Assembly (NCBI RefSeq): GCF_007665395.1
Contig: NZ_VDND01000014.1
Coordinates: 93,846-157,845 of the forward strand
Direction of reading: 5' to 3'
DNA length: 64,000 nucleotides
Source: Pseudomonas oryzihabitans
Lineage (GTDB): Bacteria > Pseudomonadota > Gammaproteobacteria > Pseudomonadales > Pseudomonadaceae
In this document: positions 6,991 to 15,755 of the stretch, in pieces
Layout of the letters: every line of letters begins with the position of its first letter
Position numbering within the stretch: the first letter of the stretch is position 1
Program-made: the position numbers and the translations under genes
The notes under the pieces: generated by a model
Told to the model about the DNA's origin: nothing
The model's database searches: none
The model's input: the letters and a program-made list of their open reading frames with translations, nothing else

Positions 6991-8925
6991 CTACGCCTTG
7001 AATTGCCCCAGGCTGCCGCGCAACTGCGCGGCCAGCTCCGCCAGGGTACGCCCGCCGCGCGCGGTGGCCGCCATCGACTCGGCCGCCTTCAGGGCCTCGC
7101 CATGGATCACCTCGACACGCAGGCGCACGGCCGCGGCGCCCTCGGCCTGGCGGCGCGCCGCCTGGGCAGCGGTGCTCATGCTGGCATGCACCTGATCCAC
7201 CGCGAGGTGGACGTCCTGCTGGATCCGATTGCTGTCGCGCAGCACGGCCAGGCCGCTGCTCGCCTGCTGGCGCGCCTCGCCGATGGCCGCCACCGCTTCG
7301 CGAGCGCCCTCCTGCAACCCGGCGATGTGGGTGCGGATGCTGCCGGTGGATTCCTGGGTCTTGCTGGCGAGGGCGCGCACCTCGTCGGCGACCACCGCGA
7401 AGCCCCGGCCACTCTCGCCGGCACGCGCGGCCTCGATGGCGGCATTGAGCGCCAGCAGGTTGGTCTGCTCGGCGATCCCGCGGATCACGTCCAGCACCAC
7501 CTCGATCTGCTCGCTCTGGGCCGCCAGCCGCTCGATCACCTGGGCGCCGGACTCGACCTGGGTCACCAGGCCTTCGATGCCCTGGGCCACCTGGCTGGCG
7601 ATCCGCGCGTTGCTCTGGGTGGAACTGCGAATGGCTTCCACCTGCTGCAGGGCGCCCTGCATGGCGGCGCTTTCACCCTCGGCTTCCGCGGCGATGCCGG
7701 ACAGGGCCTCCAGGCTACGGGCCACCTCCTCGCGCTGCCGCTGCGCCGCGGCCTCGGCGGTGGCACTGCTGCCAGCCAGGCCACGGATCTCCTCGCCGGT
7801 GCGCGCGGCGACGCCATTGGCCTCGCTCACCAGCGGTTGGAGCTTGGCGATGAAACGATCCACCGCACCGCCCAATGCCTGGATCTCGTCACCCTGCCCC
7901 AGGTTCAACCGCCGGGTGAGATCCCCCTCCCCCGCCGCCAGGTCGTCCAGGGCGCGCTGCAATACGCCGATCCGGCTCAGCACCCGACGCCCCAGCACCA
8001 GGGCCACCGCCAGCACCATGACCACCCCGACCAGGATCAGCCCCAGGGCGATCTGCCAACGCAGCGTCCCGGCCAGGGCGGCGACCGTCTCGCTGGCGTT
8101 GCGACTCATCGCCAGGGCCGTCTGGCGGGTTCCCTCCAGGCGCGCCGACAGGGTCGCCGCGCTGCCCTTGGCCGCGGCCGCCACACTGCTGGACACCAGG
8201 CCGCCGGCATCCTCGATCAGGGTCTTGAAGCTCTGATCCAGAGCGACGCCGGCGCGGTCGATGGACTGGGTGGAGAAGCCCACCACCACCTTGCCGATCT
8301 CCACCCCATTGGGATTGATGGAGGCATCCACCCGGTAGACCGACGGATCGCGGGTGGCCGCCTCCAGCACCTTGGCCAGGGCACCCTCGCCCTGGCCGGC
8401 GGCGAGCAAGCGGGCAACGCGCTCGTCCTGACGATTGAGGTAGCGCGTCAGGTTCTGACCCTGGGCATCCTGGAAGACCACGAAGAGCACGTCGGGATTG
8501 CTCTGCGCCCGCCGCGCCAGATCGGACAGCGCCGGGACGTCGGCATCCCACATGGCCTTGGGCGCGACACCAGCCAGCAATTCGGCCAGGTTTCGGGCAT
8601 TGCTCTTCAGCGTCGCGGTCAGGGTCTCGCCCACCTGCTGACGCTCCCGGGTGAGGCGCTGCGACAGGCCTTCGGCGAGGCGTGTGCGGGTCTGGCCCGC
8701 CAGCTCGGCCAGGCTGCCATCCACCTCGCCACCGGCTTGCCGCAGGTTGTCCGCCAGCCGCTCGGATTCTCCCGACAGCCGCTCGGCCAACCCCGACTGC
8801 AACCCCTTTACCGCATCCTGGGTGAGCCATACCGCCAGCGCGACCTGGAGGACGACGGCGAGCACCAGACTGACGAACACCGGCAGCAACAGGCGACTGC
8901 GCAGCAAGGACAAGAGAAACGACAT
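6991..8925 (-). CDS. Methyl-accepting chemotaxis protein (transmembrane chemoreceptor)
   Basis: Inner-membrane chemoreceptor that passes a periplasmic signal to CheA-CheW. The start chosen is the ATG of MSFLLSLLRS, which has a GGAG ribosome binding site six bases upstream and puts TM1 at residues 11-34, giving 644 residues. The periplasmic region (about 35-290) contains LFVVFQDAQGQNLTRYL, suggestive of a Cache- or helical-type sensor but not assignable here. TM2 (about 291-312) is followed by a HAMP domain and a cytoplasmic signalling domain whose hairpin tip includes the conserved GIAEQTNLLALNAAIEAARA. The ligand is unknown. P. aeruginosa, as I recall it, lacks a gene at this place between rnr and purA. 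Confidence 0.93.
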   Translation of the reverse strand: MSFLLSLLRSRLLLPVFVSLVLAVVLQVALAVWLTQDAVKGLQSGLAERLSGESERLADNLRQAGGEVDGSLAELAGQTRTRLAEGLSQRLTRERQQVGETLTATLKSNARNLAELLAGVAPKAMWDADVPALSDLARRAQSNPDVLFVVFQDAQGQNLTRYLNRQDERVARLLAAGQGEGALAKVLEAATRDPSVYRVDASINPNGVEIGKVVVGFSTQSIDRAGVALDQSFKTLIEDAGGLVSSSVAAAAKGSAATLSARLEGTRQTALAMSRNASETVAALAGTLRWQIALGLILVGVVMVLAVALVLGRRVLSRIGVLQRALDDLAAGEGDLTRRLNLGQGDEIQALGGAVDRFIAKLQPLVSEANGVAARTGEEIRGLAGSSATAEAAAQRQREEVARSLEALSGIAAEAEGESAAMQGALQQVEAIRSSTQSNARIASQVAQGIEGLVTQVESGAQVIERLAAQSEQIEVVLDVIRGIAEQTNLLALNAAIEAARAGESGRGFAVVADEVRALASKTQESTGSIRTHIAGLQEGAREAVAAIGEARQQASSGLAVLRDSNRIQQDVHLAVDQVHASMSTAAQAARRQAEGAAAVRLRVEVIHGEALKAAESMAATARGGRTLAELAAQLRGSLGQFKA

Positions 8926-9076
8926 GGGGGTCTCCAACGGCAAGGGACAGTGACAGGCTGTCGGCCGACCGGCGCAGAGCTGGAGCCACAACCTTGAATA
9001 GTCATAGCAATATGCTGGCCATTCCGGACCAGCGGTTGCCCTGGATCAACCAGCGTCGCTCCCACCCCAGAATGCG

Positions 9077-9101
9077 AAAAGCCCCGCGGGGCGGGGCTTT
9101 T
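9077..9101 (-). terminator. Intrinsic terminator downstream of purA
   Basis: AAAAGCCCCGC-GGG-GCGGGGCTTTT is a perfect 11-base-pair hairpin with a T run, 24 bases past the purA stop codon on the minus strand. It separates purA from the chemoreceptor gene. Confidence 0.9.
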
Positions 9102-9124
9102 CAGGCTGCATCCTTTTGGCGCAC

Positions 9125-10420
9125 TCAGGCGAAGGGATGGCGCAGCACGATGGTTTCCTTGCGATCCGGACCGGTCGAGACGATGTCGATCGGCGCCTCG
9201 ACCAGCTCGGCGATGCGGCGGATATAGGCCTGGGCATTGGCCGGCAGCGCCTCGAGGCTCTGGGCGCCGACGGTAGACTCGCTCCAGCCCGGCATCTCCT
9301 CGTAGACCGGCTGCAGACCTGTGTAGCTGTCGGCGTCGGTGGGCGCCTCGGTCAGCAGGTTGCCAGCGGCGTCCTTGTAGCCGGTGCAGATGCGCACGGT
9401 TTCCAGGCCATCGAGCACGTCCAGCTTGGTCAGGCACAGACCGGAGATGCTGTTGATCTCGATGGAGCGACGCAGGATGACCGCATCGAACCAGCCGCAA
9501 CGGCGCGGGCGGCCGGTGACGGAACCGAATTCATGCCCCTGCTTGGCCAGGTAGGCACCGGTCTCGTCGAACAGCTCGGTCGGGAAGGGACCGGAACCGA
9601 CACGGGTGGTGTAGGCCTTGGTGATGCCGAGGATGTAGTCCAGGTACAGCGGGCCCACGCCGGAACCGGTCGCCACGCCACCGGCGGTGGTGTTGGAACT
9701 GGTGACGAAGGGATAGGTACCGTGGTCGATGTCCAGCAGGGTGCCCTGGGCGCCTTCGAACATCAGGTTCTCGCCGGCCTTGCGCAGCTCGTGCAGGCGA
9801 CTGACCACGTCCATGACCAGCGGCTGCATGACCTTGGCGTGCTCCATGGCCTCGTCGTAGGTCTTCTGGAAGTCCACCGGCGGCTCGTTGAAATAGTTCT
9901 GCAGGACGAAGTTGTGGTAGTCCAGCACTTCCTTGAGCTTGGCGGCGAAGCGCTCGGGATGGAACAGGTCGCCGACCCGCAGGCCGCGCCGGGCGATCTT
10001 GTCTTCGTAGGCCGGGCCGATGCCGCGACCGGTGGTGCCGATCTTGGCTTCACCACGGGCCTTCTCGCGGGCCTGGTCCAGGGCCACGTGGTAGGGCAGG
10101 ATCAGCGAACAGGCGGAGCTGATGCGCAGGCGCTCGCGCACCGGCACGCCGCGGGCCTCCAGCTCGCCGACTTCCTTGAACAGGGCTTCCGGCGACAGCA
10201 CCACGCCATTGCCGATCAGGCACTGGGTGTCGGCGCGCAGGATGCCCGAGGGAATCAGCCGCAGGATGGTCTTCTGACCATCGATGACCAGCGTATGGCC
10301 GGCGTTGTGGCCGCCCTGATAACGCACCACGGCAGCGGCCTGGTCGGTCAGCAGGTCCACGATCTTGCCCTTGCCCTCATCACCCCACTGGGTGCCCAGG
10401 ACGACGACGTTCTTACCCAT
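9125..10420 (-). CDS. purA: Adenylosuccinate synthetase
   Basis: Cytosolic GTP-dependent enzyme joining IMP and aspartate to give adenylosuccinate, the first committed step from IMP to AMP. The 431-residue length is typical. The phosphate-binding loop GTQWGDEGKGKIVD is at residues 9-22. The conserved GGHNAGHT (about 35-42), TTGRGIGPAYEDK, QGTLLDIDHGTYPFVTSSNT and TRVGSGPFPTE segments are all present. It is 78 bases downstream of hisZ; that gap holds two small hairpins (10450-10464 and 10479-10495) without T runs. Confidence 0.98.
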   Translation of the reverse strand: MGKNVVVLGTQWGDEGKGKIVDLLTDQAAAVVRYQGGHNAGHTLVIDGQKTILRLIPSGILRADTQCLIGNGVVLSPEALFKEVGELEARGVPVRERLRISSACSLILPYHVALDQAREKARGEAKIGTTGRGIGPAYEDKIARRGLRVGDLFHPERFAAKLKEVLDYHNFVLQNYFNEPPVDFQKTYDEAMEHAKVMQPLVMDVVSRLHELRKAGENLMFEGAQGTLLDIDHGTYPFVTSSNTTAGGVATGSGVGPLYLDYILGITKAYTTRVGSGPFPTELFDETGAYLAKQGHEFGSVTGRPRRCGWFDAVILRRSIEINSISGLCLTKLDVLDGLETVRICTGYKDAAGNLLTEAPTDADSYTGLQPVYEEMPGWSESTVGAQSLEALPANAQAYIRRIAELVEAPIDIVSTGPDRKETIVLRHPFA

Positions 10421-10498
10421 AACCTTATCCCCTGTCAGGAAGATTTCTGTCGGCCAGGCCGACGATGCTCACGTTCACCCGGATGCCAGATCCGGTGT

Positions 10499-11686
10499 TT
10501 AGGAATTCAAGGGCACTACCGCCCAGACACCCTGCTGCTCGACCAGACGCCGGTCGCAGCCCGCGGTGCGCAGCTGGTCTTCGTCGTCGTGGCGGGTGGC
10601 CTGGACCACCCGCTCGCCGGCGGCGCGCAGCTCGCGCACGGCCTGCCAGAGCGCCGGGGCATCGCCAGCCGGGGCCCAGATGCCGCGACGCGGCTCGTCC
10701 AGCACGGCGGTGCCCAGCTCGACGAGGGTCTTGAGGTCGGTGGAAAAGCCGGTAGCCGGCCGCGAACGACCGAAGTCGGCGCCGATGTTGTCGTAGCGCC
10801 CGCCCTGGGCGATGGACTCGCCGGTACCGGGCACGAAGGCGGCGAAGACCACCCCGGTGTGATAGTGGTAACCGCGCAGCTCACCCAGATCGAAATACAG
10901 CGGCATGCCCGGGAAGCGACCGGCGAGCGACTCGGCCAGGGCTTCCAGCTCGCCCAGCGCCTGGATCACCGGCGCGGGGGCGCCCGCCAGGCGTTGGCGG
11001 GCTTGGTCCAGCACCGCGGCATCGCCACTCAGCTCGACCAGGGCGCGCAACCAGCCGCGCTCGGCGGCGGGCAGGGCGGCGGTCAGCTCGGCGACCTCGT
11101 CGACCGCCTTGCGCTGCAGGGCGTCGAATAGCTGCTGCTCACTGGCTCCCGAGACACCGGCGACCTGGCACAGCCCGCGATAGATGCCGACGTGACCCAG
11201 GTCCATGTGCACATCGGCCACCTGGGCCTGCTCGAGCACGTCGAGCATCAGGCTGATGACTTCCAGATCCCCTTCGCTGCCGGGAACACCATAGAGCTCG
11301 GCACCGACCTGGATCGGGCTGCGCGAGGTGGACAGTGCCCGTGGCCGGGTATGCAGCACGCTGCCGGCGTAGCACAGCCGGCTCGGACCGCTCTGCTTGA
11401 GGCTGTGGGCCTCCATGCGGGCCACCTGGGGCGTGATGTCGGAACGAAAGCCCATGAGGCGGCCGGAACTGGGATCGGTCACCTTGAAGGTGCGCAGCTC
11501 CAGTTCCTTGGCCGCGCCGGTAAGCAGCGATTCCAGGAATTCCAGGTGCGGGGTGATGACGAACTCGTAGCCCCAGCAATGGAACAGCTCCAGCACCCGA
11601 CGCCGCGCGGCCTCGATGCGCGCCGCATCGGGCGGCAGGATTTCCTCGATACCGTCAGGCAGCAGCCAGCGGTCTACCGTAGCCAT
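10499..11686 (-). CDS. hisZ: ATP phosphoribosyltransferase regulatory subunit
   Basis: Histidyl-tRNA synthetase-like protein with no synthetase role. It binds the short form of HisG and confers histidine feedback on the first step of histidine synthesis. The start used is the ATG of MATVDRWLLPDGIEEILP, preceded by AGAGG, giving 395 residues. Class II synthetase-like core motifs are recognisable: GYEFVITPHLEFLESLL, a motif-2 like FRSDITPQVARMEAH...RLCYAGSVLHTRP, and GGRYDNIG near the C-terminus. As in Pseudomonas generally, it lies next to purA and away from hisG. Confidence 0.95.
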   Translation of the reverse strand: MATVDRWLLPDGIEEILPPDAARIEAARRRVLELFHCWGYEFVITPHLEFLESLLTGAAKELELRTFKVTDPSSGRLMGFRSDITPQVARMEAHSLKQSGPSRLCYAGSVLHTRPRALSTSRSPIQVGAELYGVPGSEGDLEVISLMLDVLEQAQVADVHMDLGHVGIYRGLCQVAGVSGASEQQLFDALQRKAVDEVAELTAALPAAERGWLRALVELSGDAAVLDQARQRLAGAPAPVIQALGELEALAESLAGRFPGMPLYFDLGELRGYHYHTGVVFAAFVPGTGESIAQGGRYDNIGADFGRSRPATGFSTDLKTLVELGTAVLDEPRRGIWAPAGDAPALWQAVRELRAAGERVVQATRHDDEDQLRTAGCDRRLVEQQGVWAVVPLNS

Positions 11687-11841
11687 TAGGCCTCTTCTCC
11701 ATGTCATGGATCGGCACGCGGCTGCCAAGGTCGAGGCAGCGAACTCCCGGGGAAGTCCTGCTGCGGAAACGAGCCGCTCTGCCGTGGATTGCTACCCGGA
11801 TCAGCCAGGGCGTTGCCCTTCCACGGGTTTCGTACGGACGC

Positions 11842-11866
11842 AAAAAAGCCGGGGATGGCCCCGGCT
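11842..11866 (-). terminator. Intrinsic terminator of the hflK-hflC transcript
   Basis: On the minus strand AGCCGGGG-CCAT-CCCCGGCT is followed by a run of six T, 77 bases past the hflC stop. It separates the hfq-hflX-hflKC cluster from hisZ. The rest of the 256-base gap (11687-11942) should hold the hisZ promoter; no DUF2065 (YjeT-like) small gene was found in it. Confidence 0.88.
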
Positions 11867-11942
11867 GATTCATGATAACACGAAAAAATCGGCGATCGGG
11901 GATGAACGACGAGTGAAGCCTAGCTGCCGTTCATCCCGCCCC

Positions 11943-12812
11943 TCACTGCCCCGGACTCTGGAAATACTTGAAGAAATCGCTCTTCGGATCCAGCACCAGG
12001 ACGTCGCTCTTGCTGGAGAAGCTGGAGCGATAGGCCTGCAGGCTGCGATAGAAGGAGAAGAACGACGGATTCTTCGAGTAGGCCTGGGAATAGACCTGGG
12101 CCGCCTGGGCGTCACCTTCACCCCGGGCCTGCTCGGCCTGGCGATAGGCTTCGGCCAGCAGCACCCGGCGCTGACGATCGGCGTCGGCACGGATGCCTTC
12201 GGCCAGCTCGCGACCCTTGGCGCGGTGCTCGCGGGCTTCCCGCTCCCGCTCGGTGCTCATCCGCTCGTAGACGCTGCGACTGACTTCCTTGGGCAGGTCG
12301 ATGGCCTTGACGCGCACGTCCAGCACCTCGATACCCAGCTCCTGGTTGGCCATCTTGTTCAGCGCCGCGGTCAGCGAGCCGACCATGGCATCCCGCTCGC
12401 CGGACACCACCTCGTGCAGGGTACGGCGACCGAACTGGTCGCGCAGACCGGCTTCCAGGCGGCGCAGCAGGCGCTCGTCGGCGATCTGCTTGAGACCCGA
12501 GGTCGCGGTGTAGTAGCGATCGGCATTGAAGATGCGCCACTTGGCGTAGGCATCCACCATTACCGCTTTCTTTTCCAGCGTCAGGAAGCGCTGCGTCGGG
12601 GTGTCCAGCGTCTGCAGGCGGGCATCGAACTTGCGCACCCGGTTGACGTAGGGAATCTTGAAGTGCAGGCCGGGCTCCAGATTGGGCTCGACCACGCGAC
12701 CGAAGCGCAGCATTACCGCACGCTCGGTCTCCTTCACCACGAACAGACTGCTCCAGGCGGCGAGGCCCAGGACGACCACGACGATCAGCGCGGCCAGCGA
12801 TTTATTGCTCAT
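11943..12812 (-). CDS. hflC: Protease modulator HflC (SPFH/prohibitin family)
   Basis: Partner of HflK in a large periplasm-facing inner-membrane complex that encloses FtsH and modulates its proteolysis. The 289-residue protein has a single N-terminal membrane anchor (residues 6-25). The prohibitin domain follows with KETERAVMLRFGRV and PGLHFKIPYVN, then a helical region with the AREHRAKGRELAEGIRADADR segment. Its ATG overlaps the hflK stop by one base (TGATG), so the two subunits are translationally coupled. Confidence 0.97.
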   Translation of the reverse strand: MSNKSLAALIVVVVLGLAAWSSLFVVKETERAVMLRFGRVVEPNLEPGLHFKIPYVNRVRKFDARLQTLDTPTQRFLTLEKKAVMVDAYAKWRIFNADRYYTATSGLKQIADERLLRRLEAGLRDQFGRRTLHEVVSGERDAMVGSLTAALNKMANQELGIEVLDVRVKAIDLPKEVSRSVYERMSTEREREAREHRAKGRELAEGIRADADRQRRVLLAEAYRQAEQARGEGDAQAAQVYSQAYSKNPSFFSFYRSLQAYRSSFSSKSDVLVLDPKSDFFKYFQSPGQ

Positions 12813-13999
12813 CAGCGGCTCTCCCTCGTACGCGCTTCGGTGGACTGCGGCAGATTGCGAATGACCGAAGCGGCCGTGTCGCTCGACGCCGCGGGGGCAG
12901 CGCCACTGCTGATCGCCGAGGTCGGCGCCGGGGCACGGTTCTGCATCAGCTTGTCGAGCGGCAGATAGAGCAGGTTCTGGCCGGCCTGGGTGGTCACCAT
13001 GACCTTGCTCGACTGGCCGAGCACTTCCTGCATCGTCTCGATGTACAGACGCTCGCGGGTCAGCTGCGGATTGACCGCGTACTGGACCGCCAGCTGGCTG
13101 AAGCGCGAGGCATCACCCTGGGCCCGGGCAACGACCTCGTCACGGTAGCCATTGGCTTCCTCGATGATGCGCTGGGCGGCACCGCGGGCCTCGGGAATCA
13201 CCCCGTTGGCATAGGCTTCGGCCTGGTTCTTCTCGCGCTGCTCGTCTTCGCGGGCGCGGATGACGTCGTCGAAGGCTTCCTGGACCTCGCGCGGAGCCGA
13301 GGCACTCTGGATGTTCACCTGGGTCACGGTGATGCCGGTACCGTAGGTGTCGAGGAAGCGCTGCAGCCGTTCGCGGACGCTGGTGGCGACCTGCTCGCGG
13401 CCGTCGGTCAGCAGCTGGTCCATGGTCGAGGAGCCGGCCACGTGGCGCAAGGCGCTGTCGGTCGCCTGCTGCAGGCTGACCTCCGGCTGGTCCACGTTGA
13501 GGACAAAGTCCTTGAGGTTGGTGATGCGGTACTGGACGGTCAGTGGCACCTCGACGATGTTCTCGTCCTGGGTCAGCATGGCGCCCTGCTTGCTGTAGGC
13601 CCGCTCGCGGGTGACGTTTTCCTGGTACTTGGTCTCGAAGGGCGGGAAGTAGATGTTCAGGCCGGGCCCTACCGTCTCATGGTATTTGCCCAGGCGCAGC
13701 ACCACCGCCTGTTCCTGCTCGTCGACGACGTAGACGGCGTTGTACAGCCACAGCGCACCGACCAGCAGCACGCCGAGCAGCAGCAGACCCTTGCCACCCC
13801 CCGAACCGAGACTGTCGCCGCCGCTGCCGCCGGACCGCTTCTTGCCACCAACCAGGCGGTTGATGCGGTCCTGAAACTTACGCAAGGCTTCGTCGAGATC
13901 CGGCGGCCCCTTGCGTCCACCATTGCCGCCGCCGTTGTTGTTGCGGCCGCCCCAGGGGTCTTGATTGTTCGAGTTGCCACCGGGCTCGTTCCAAGCCAT
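12812..13999 (-). CDS. hflK: Protease modulator HflK (SPFH/prohibitin family)
   Basis: FtsH-associated membrane protein. The ATG of MAWNEPGGNSNNQDPW is chosen because GGGAGAG lies just upstream and HflK proteins start this way; the product is 395 residues. A cytoplasmic Gly/Asn-rich segment (1-35) precedes a single membrane span at about 71-92. The prohibitin domain contains DEQEQAVVLRLGKYHETVGPG and a coiled-coil region follows (about 265-320). The C-terminus is Ala/Ser-rich low complexity. Lies 98 bases after hflX. Confidence 0.96.
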   Translation of the reverse strand: MAWNEPGGNSNNQDPWGGRNNNGGGNGGRKGPPDLDEALRKFQDRINRLVGGKKRSGGSGGDSLGSGGGKGLLLLGVLLVGALWLYNAVYVVDEQEQAVVLRLGKYHETVGPGLNIYFPPFETKYQENVTRERAYSKQGAMLTQDENIVEVPLTVQYRITNLKDFVLNVDQPEVSLQQATDSALRHVAGSSTMDQLLTDGREQVATSVRERLQRFLDTYGTGITVTQVNIQSASAPREVQEAFDDVIRAREDEQREKNQAEAYANGVIPEARGAAQRIIEEANGYRDEVVARAQGDASRFSQLAVQYAVNPQLTRERLYIETMQEVLGQSSKVMVTTQAGQNLLYLPLDKLMQNRAPAPTSAISSGAAPAASSDTAASVIRNLPQSTEARTRESR

Positions 14000-14097
14000 A
14001 GCGCTCTCCCTACTGATAACGCGAAAACGCGCCGAAATGGCGCGTCGACCAATGCTACCGGATGGTCCCTGCCCGGACAAAAGCGCCGAGCAGGGGT

Positions 14098-15402
14098 TTA
14101 TTGCAAAACATGTTGCTGGATAAAGACTTCCGGCTCTTCACCGGCCCGGCTGAGCAGTCGATTGAGTTCGGCGCGGGGTACTCGTACAGACAACAGGATA
14201 TTGCCTTCGTCATCGTGATCGTCCTGCTGCACCACCCCTAGCTCGAACAGCTGGGCGCGCAGCCGGGCGTGGCGCTGCGGCAGGCGCAACACCCCGACGA
14301 AGAGGTCTTCGCCGAGCAGCTCCGCCACCGCCTGGCCGATCAGGTCGAGCCCCTTGCCTTCACGAGCCGAGACCCAGACCCGGATCGGACGGCCGCTCTC
14401 GTCGTCGCGCTGGATGTGCGGTTCGACGCCTTCGAGCAGGTCGATCTTGTTGTAGATCTCCAGCATCGGCAGCTCATCGGCGCCGATCTCGTGCAGCACC
14501 GCCTCGACCTGCTCGATCTGCAGCTGCCGATCTTCTTCATGGGCATCGATCACGTGCAGCAGCAGATCGGAGTTGCTGGATTCCTCCAGCGTCGCGCGGA
14601 AGGCCTCGACCAGCTTGTGCGGCAGGTGGCGGATAAAGCCCACGGTATCGGCCAGCACGATCGGTCCCAGGTCCGGCAGCTGCAAGCGGCGCAAGGTAGG
14701 ATCCAGGGTCGCGAACAGCTGATCCGCCGCATAGACGCCGGAGGCGGTGAGGCTGTTGAACAGGGTGGACTTGCCGGCGTTGGTATAGCCGACCAGGGAG
14801 ACCGCGGGGATCTCGGCGCGACGGCGGCCGCGGCGCGCCTGTTCGCGCTGGCTCAGCACCTTGTCCAGGCGCTGGCGGATCTGGCGGATACGAATCCGCA
14901 GCAGACGGCGGTCGGTTTCCAGCTGGGTTTCACCCGGGCCGCGCAGGCCGATACCGCCCTTCTGGCGCTCGAGGTGGGTCCAGCCGCGGACCAGCCGGGT
15001 GCTCATGTGCTCGAGCTGGGCGAGCTCCACCTGCAGCTTGCCCTCGTGGGTACGGGCGCGCTGGGCGAAGATGTCGAGAATGAGGCCGGTACGGTCCAGG
15101 ACGCGGCACTCGAAGGCTTTTTCGAGATTGCGTTCCTGGCTGGGCGTGAGGTCATGGTTGAAGATGACCAGGTCGGCGCCTTTGGCGTGCACCTGATCGT
15201 GCAGCTCTTCGACCTTGCCGGTACCGATGAGAAAACGCGCGGTCGGCTGGCTGCGATTCACCGTGATGAAGGCCACGGTCTCCGCACCCGCCGACCGCGC
15301 GAGTTCGAGAAACTCCTGAGGATCTTCACGCGCCTCCGGATGCAGGCCTTCCAGATGGACCAGAATGGCCCGCTCACCACCTTCGTGACGCTCGAAGAAC
15401 AA
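14098..15402 (-). CDS. hflX: Ribosome-associated GTPase HflX
   Basis: GTPase that binds the 50S subunit and splits or rescues stalled 70S ribosomes, especially after heat stress. The 434-residue protein has an N-terminal HflX domain with LIGTGKVEEL and the glycine-rich GGIGLRGPGETQLETDRR segment. The G domain begins at about residue 204 with GYTNAGKST (G1), then DTVGFIRHLPH (G3) and NKIDLL (G4). The start is a TTG seven bases after AGGAG. It is 20 bases downstream of hfq, the usual hfq-hflX pairing. Confidence 0.96.
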   Translation of the reverse strand: MFFERHEGGERAILVHLEGLHPEAREDPQEFLELARSAGAETVAFITVNRSQPTARFLIGTGKVEELHDQVHAKGADLVIFNHDLTPSQERNLEKAFECRVLDRTGLILDIFAQRARTHEGKLQVELAQLEHMSTRLVRGWTHLERQKGGIGLRGPGETQLETDRRLLRIRIRQIRQRLDKVLSQREQARRGRRRAEIPAVSLVGYTNAGKSTLFNSLTASGVYAADQLFATLDPTLRRLQLPDLGPIVLADTVGFIRHLPHKLVEAFRATLEESSNSDLLLHVIDAHEEDRQLQIEQVEAVLHEIGADELPMLEIYNKIDLLEGVEPHIQRDDESGRPIRVWVSAREGKGLDLIGQAVAELLGEDLFVGVLRLPQRHARLRAQLFELGVVQQDDHDDEGNILLSVRVPRAELNRLLSRAGEEPEVFIQQHVLQ

Positions 15403-15422
15403 CAGGGCGCTCCTCTCGTTAT

Positions 15423-15668
15423 TTATTCGCTATCCGACTCACCGGTCTCGGAGCTGGGCAGGCGCACCGGGCGGCTGGGCACCACGGTGGAGATCGCATG
15501 CTTGTAGACCATCTGGCTGACGGTGTTCTTGAGCAGGATCACGAACTGGTCGAAGGACTCGATCTGACCCTGCAGCTTGATGCCGTTGACGAGATAAATG
15601 GAAACCGGAACGCGCTCTTTACGCAGGGTGTTCAGGTAAGGGTCTTGTAGCGAGTGCCCTTTTGACAT
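15423..15668 (-). CDS. hfq: RNA chaperone Hfq
   Basis: Sm-like hexameric chaperone that pairs small RNAs with mRNAs; in Pseudomonas it also acts with Crc in carbon catabolite repression. 81 residues, beginning MSKGHSLQDPYLNTLRKERV. The Sm1 motif (LVNGIKLQGQIESFDQFVILL) and the Sm2 motif (YKHAISTVVP) are intact. The short C-terminal tail (SSETGESDSE) fits the short pseudomonad type. It lies between miaA and hflX, the standard order. Confidence 0.98.
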   Translation of the reverse strand: MSKGHSLQDPYLNTLRKERVPVSIYLVNGIKLQGQIESFDQFVILLKNTVSQMVYKHAISTVVPSRPVRLPSSETGESDSE

Positions 15669-15755
15669 CGTGTCGCTCTCCTAAAGAAATGAAAATACCG
15701 GTCTGGCGACATGCCAGCTTCCGCTGCCCACCATGGACACGCGGACAAAAACGAT

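Noticed and set aside
7003..8997. A 664-codon plus-strand frame across the chemoreceptor
   Set aside because: Antisense shadow of a well-supported gene with membrane, HAMP and signalling motifs on the minus strand.
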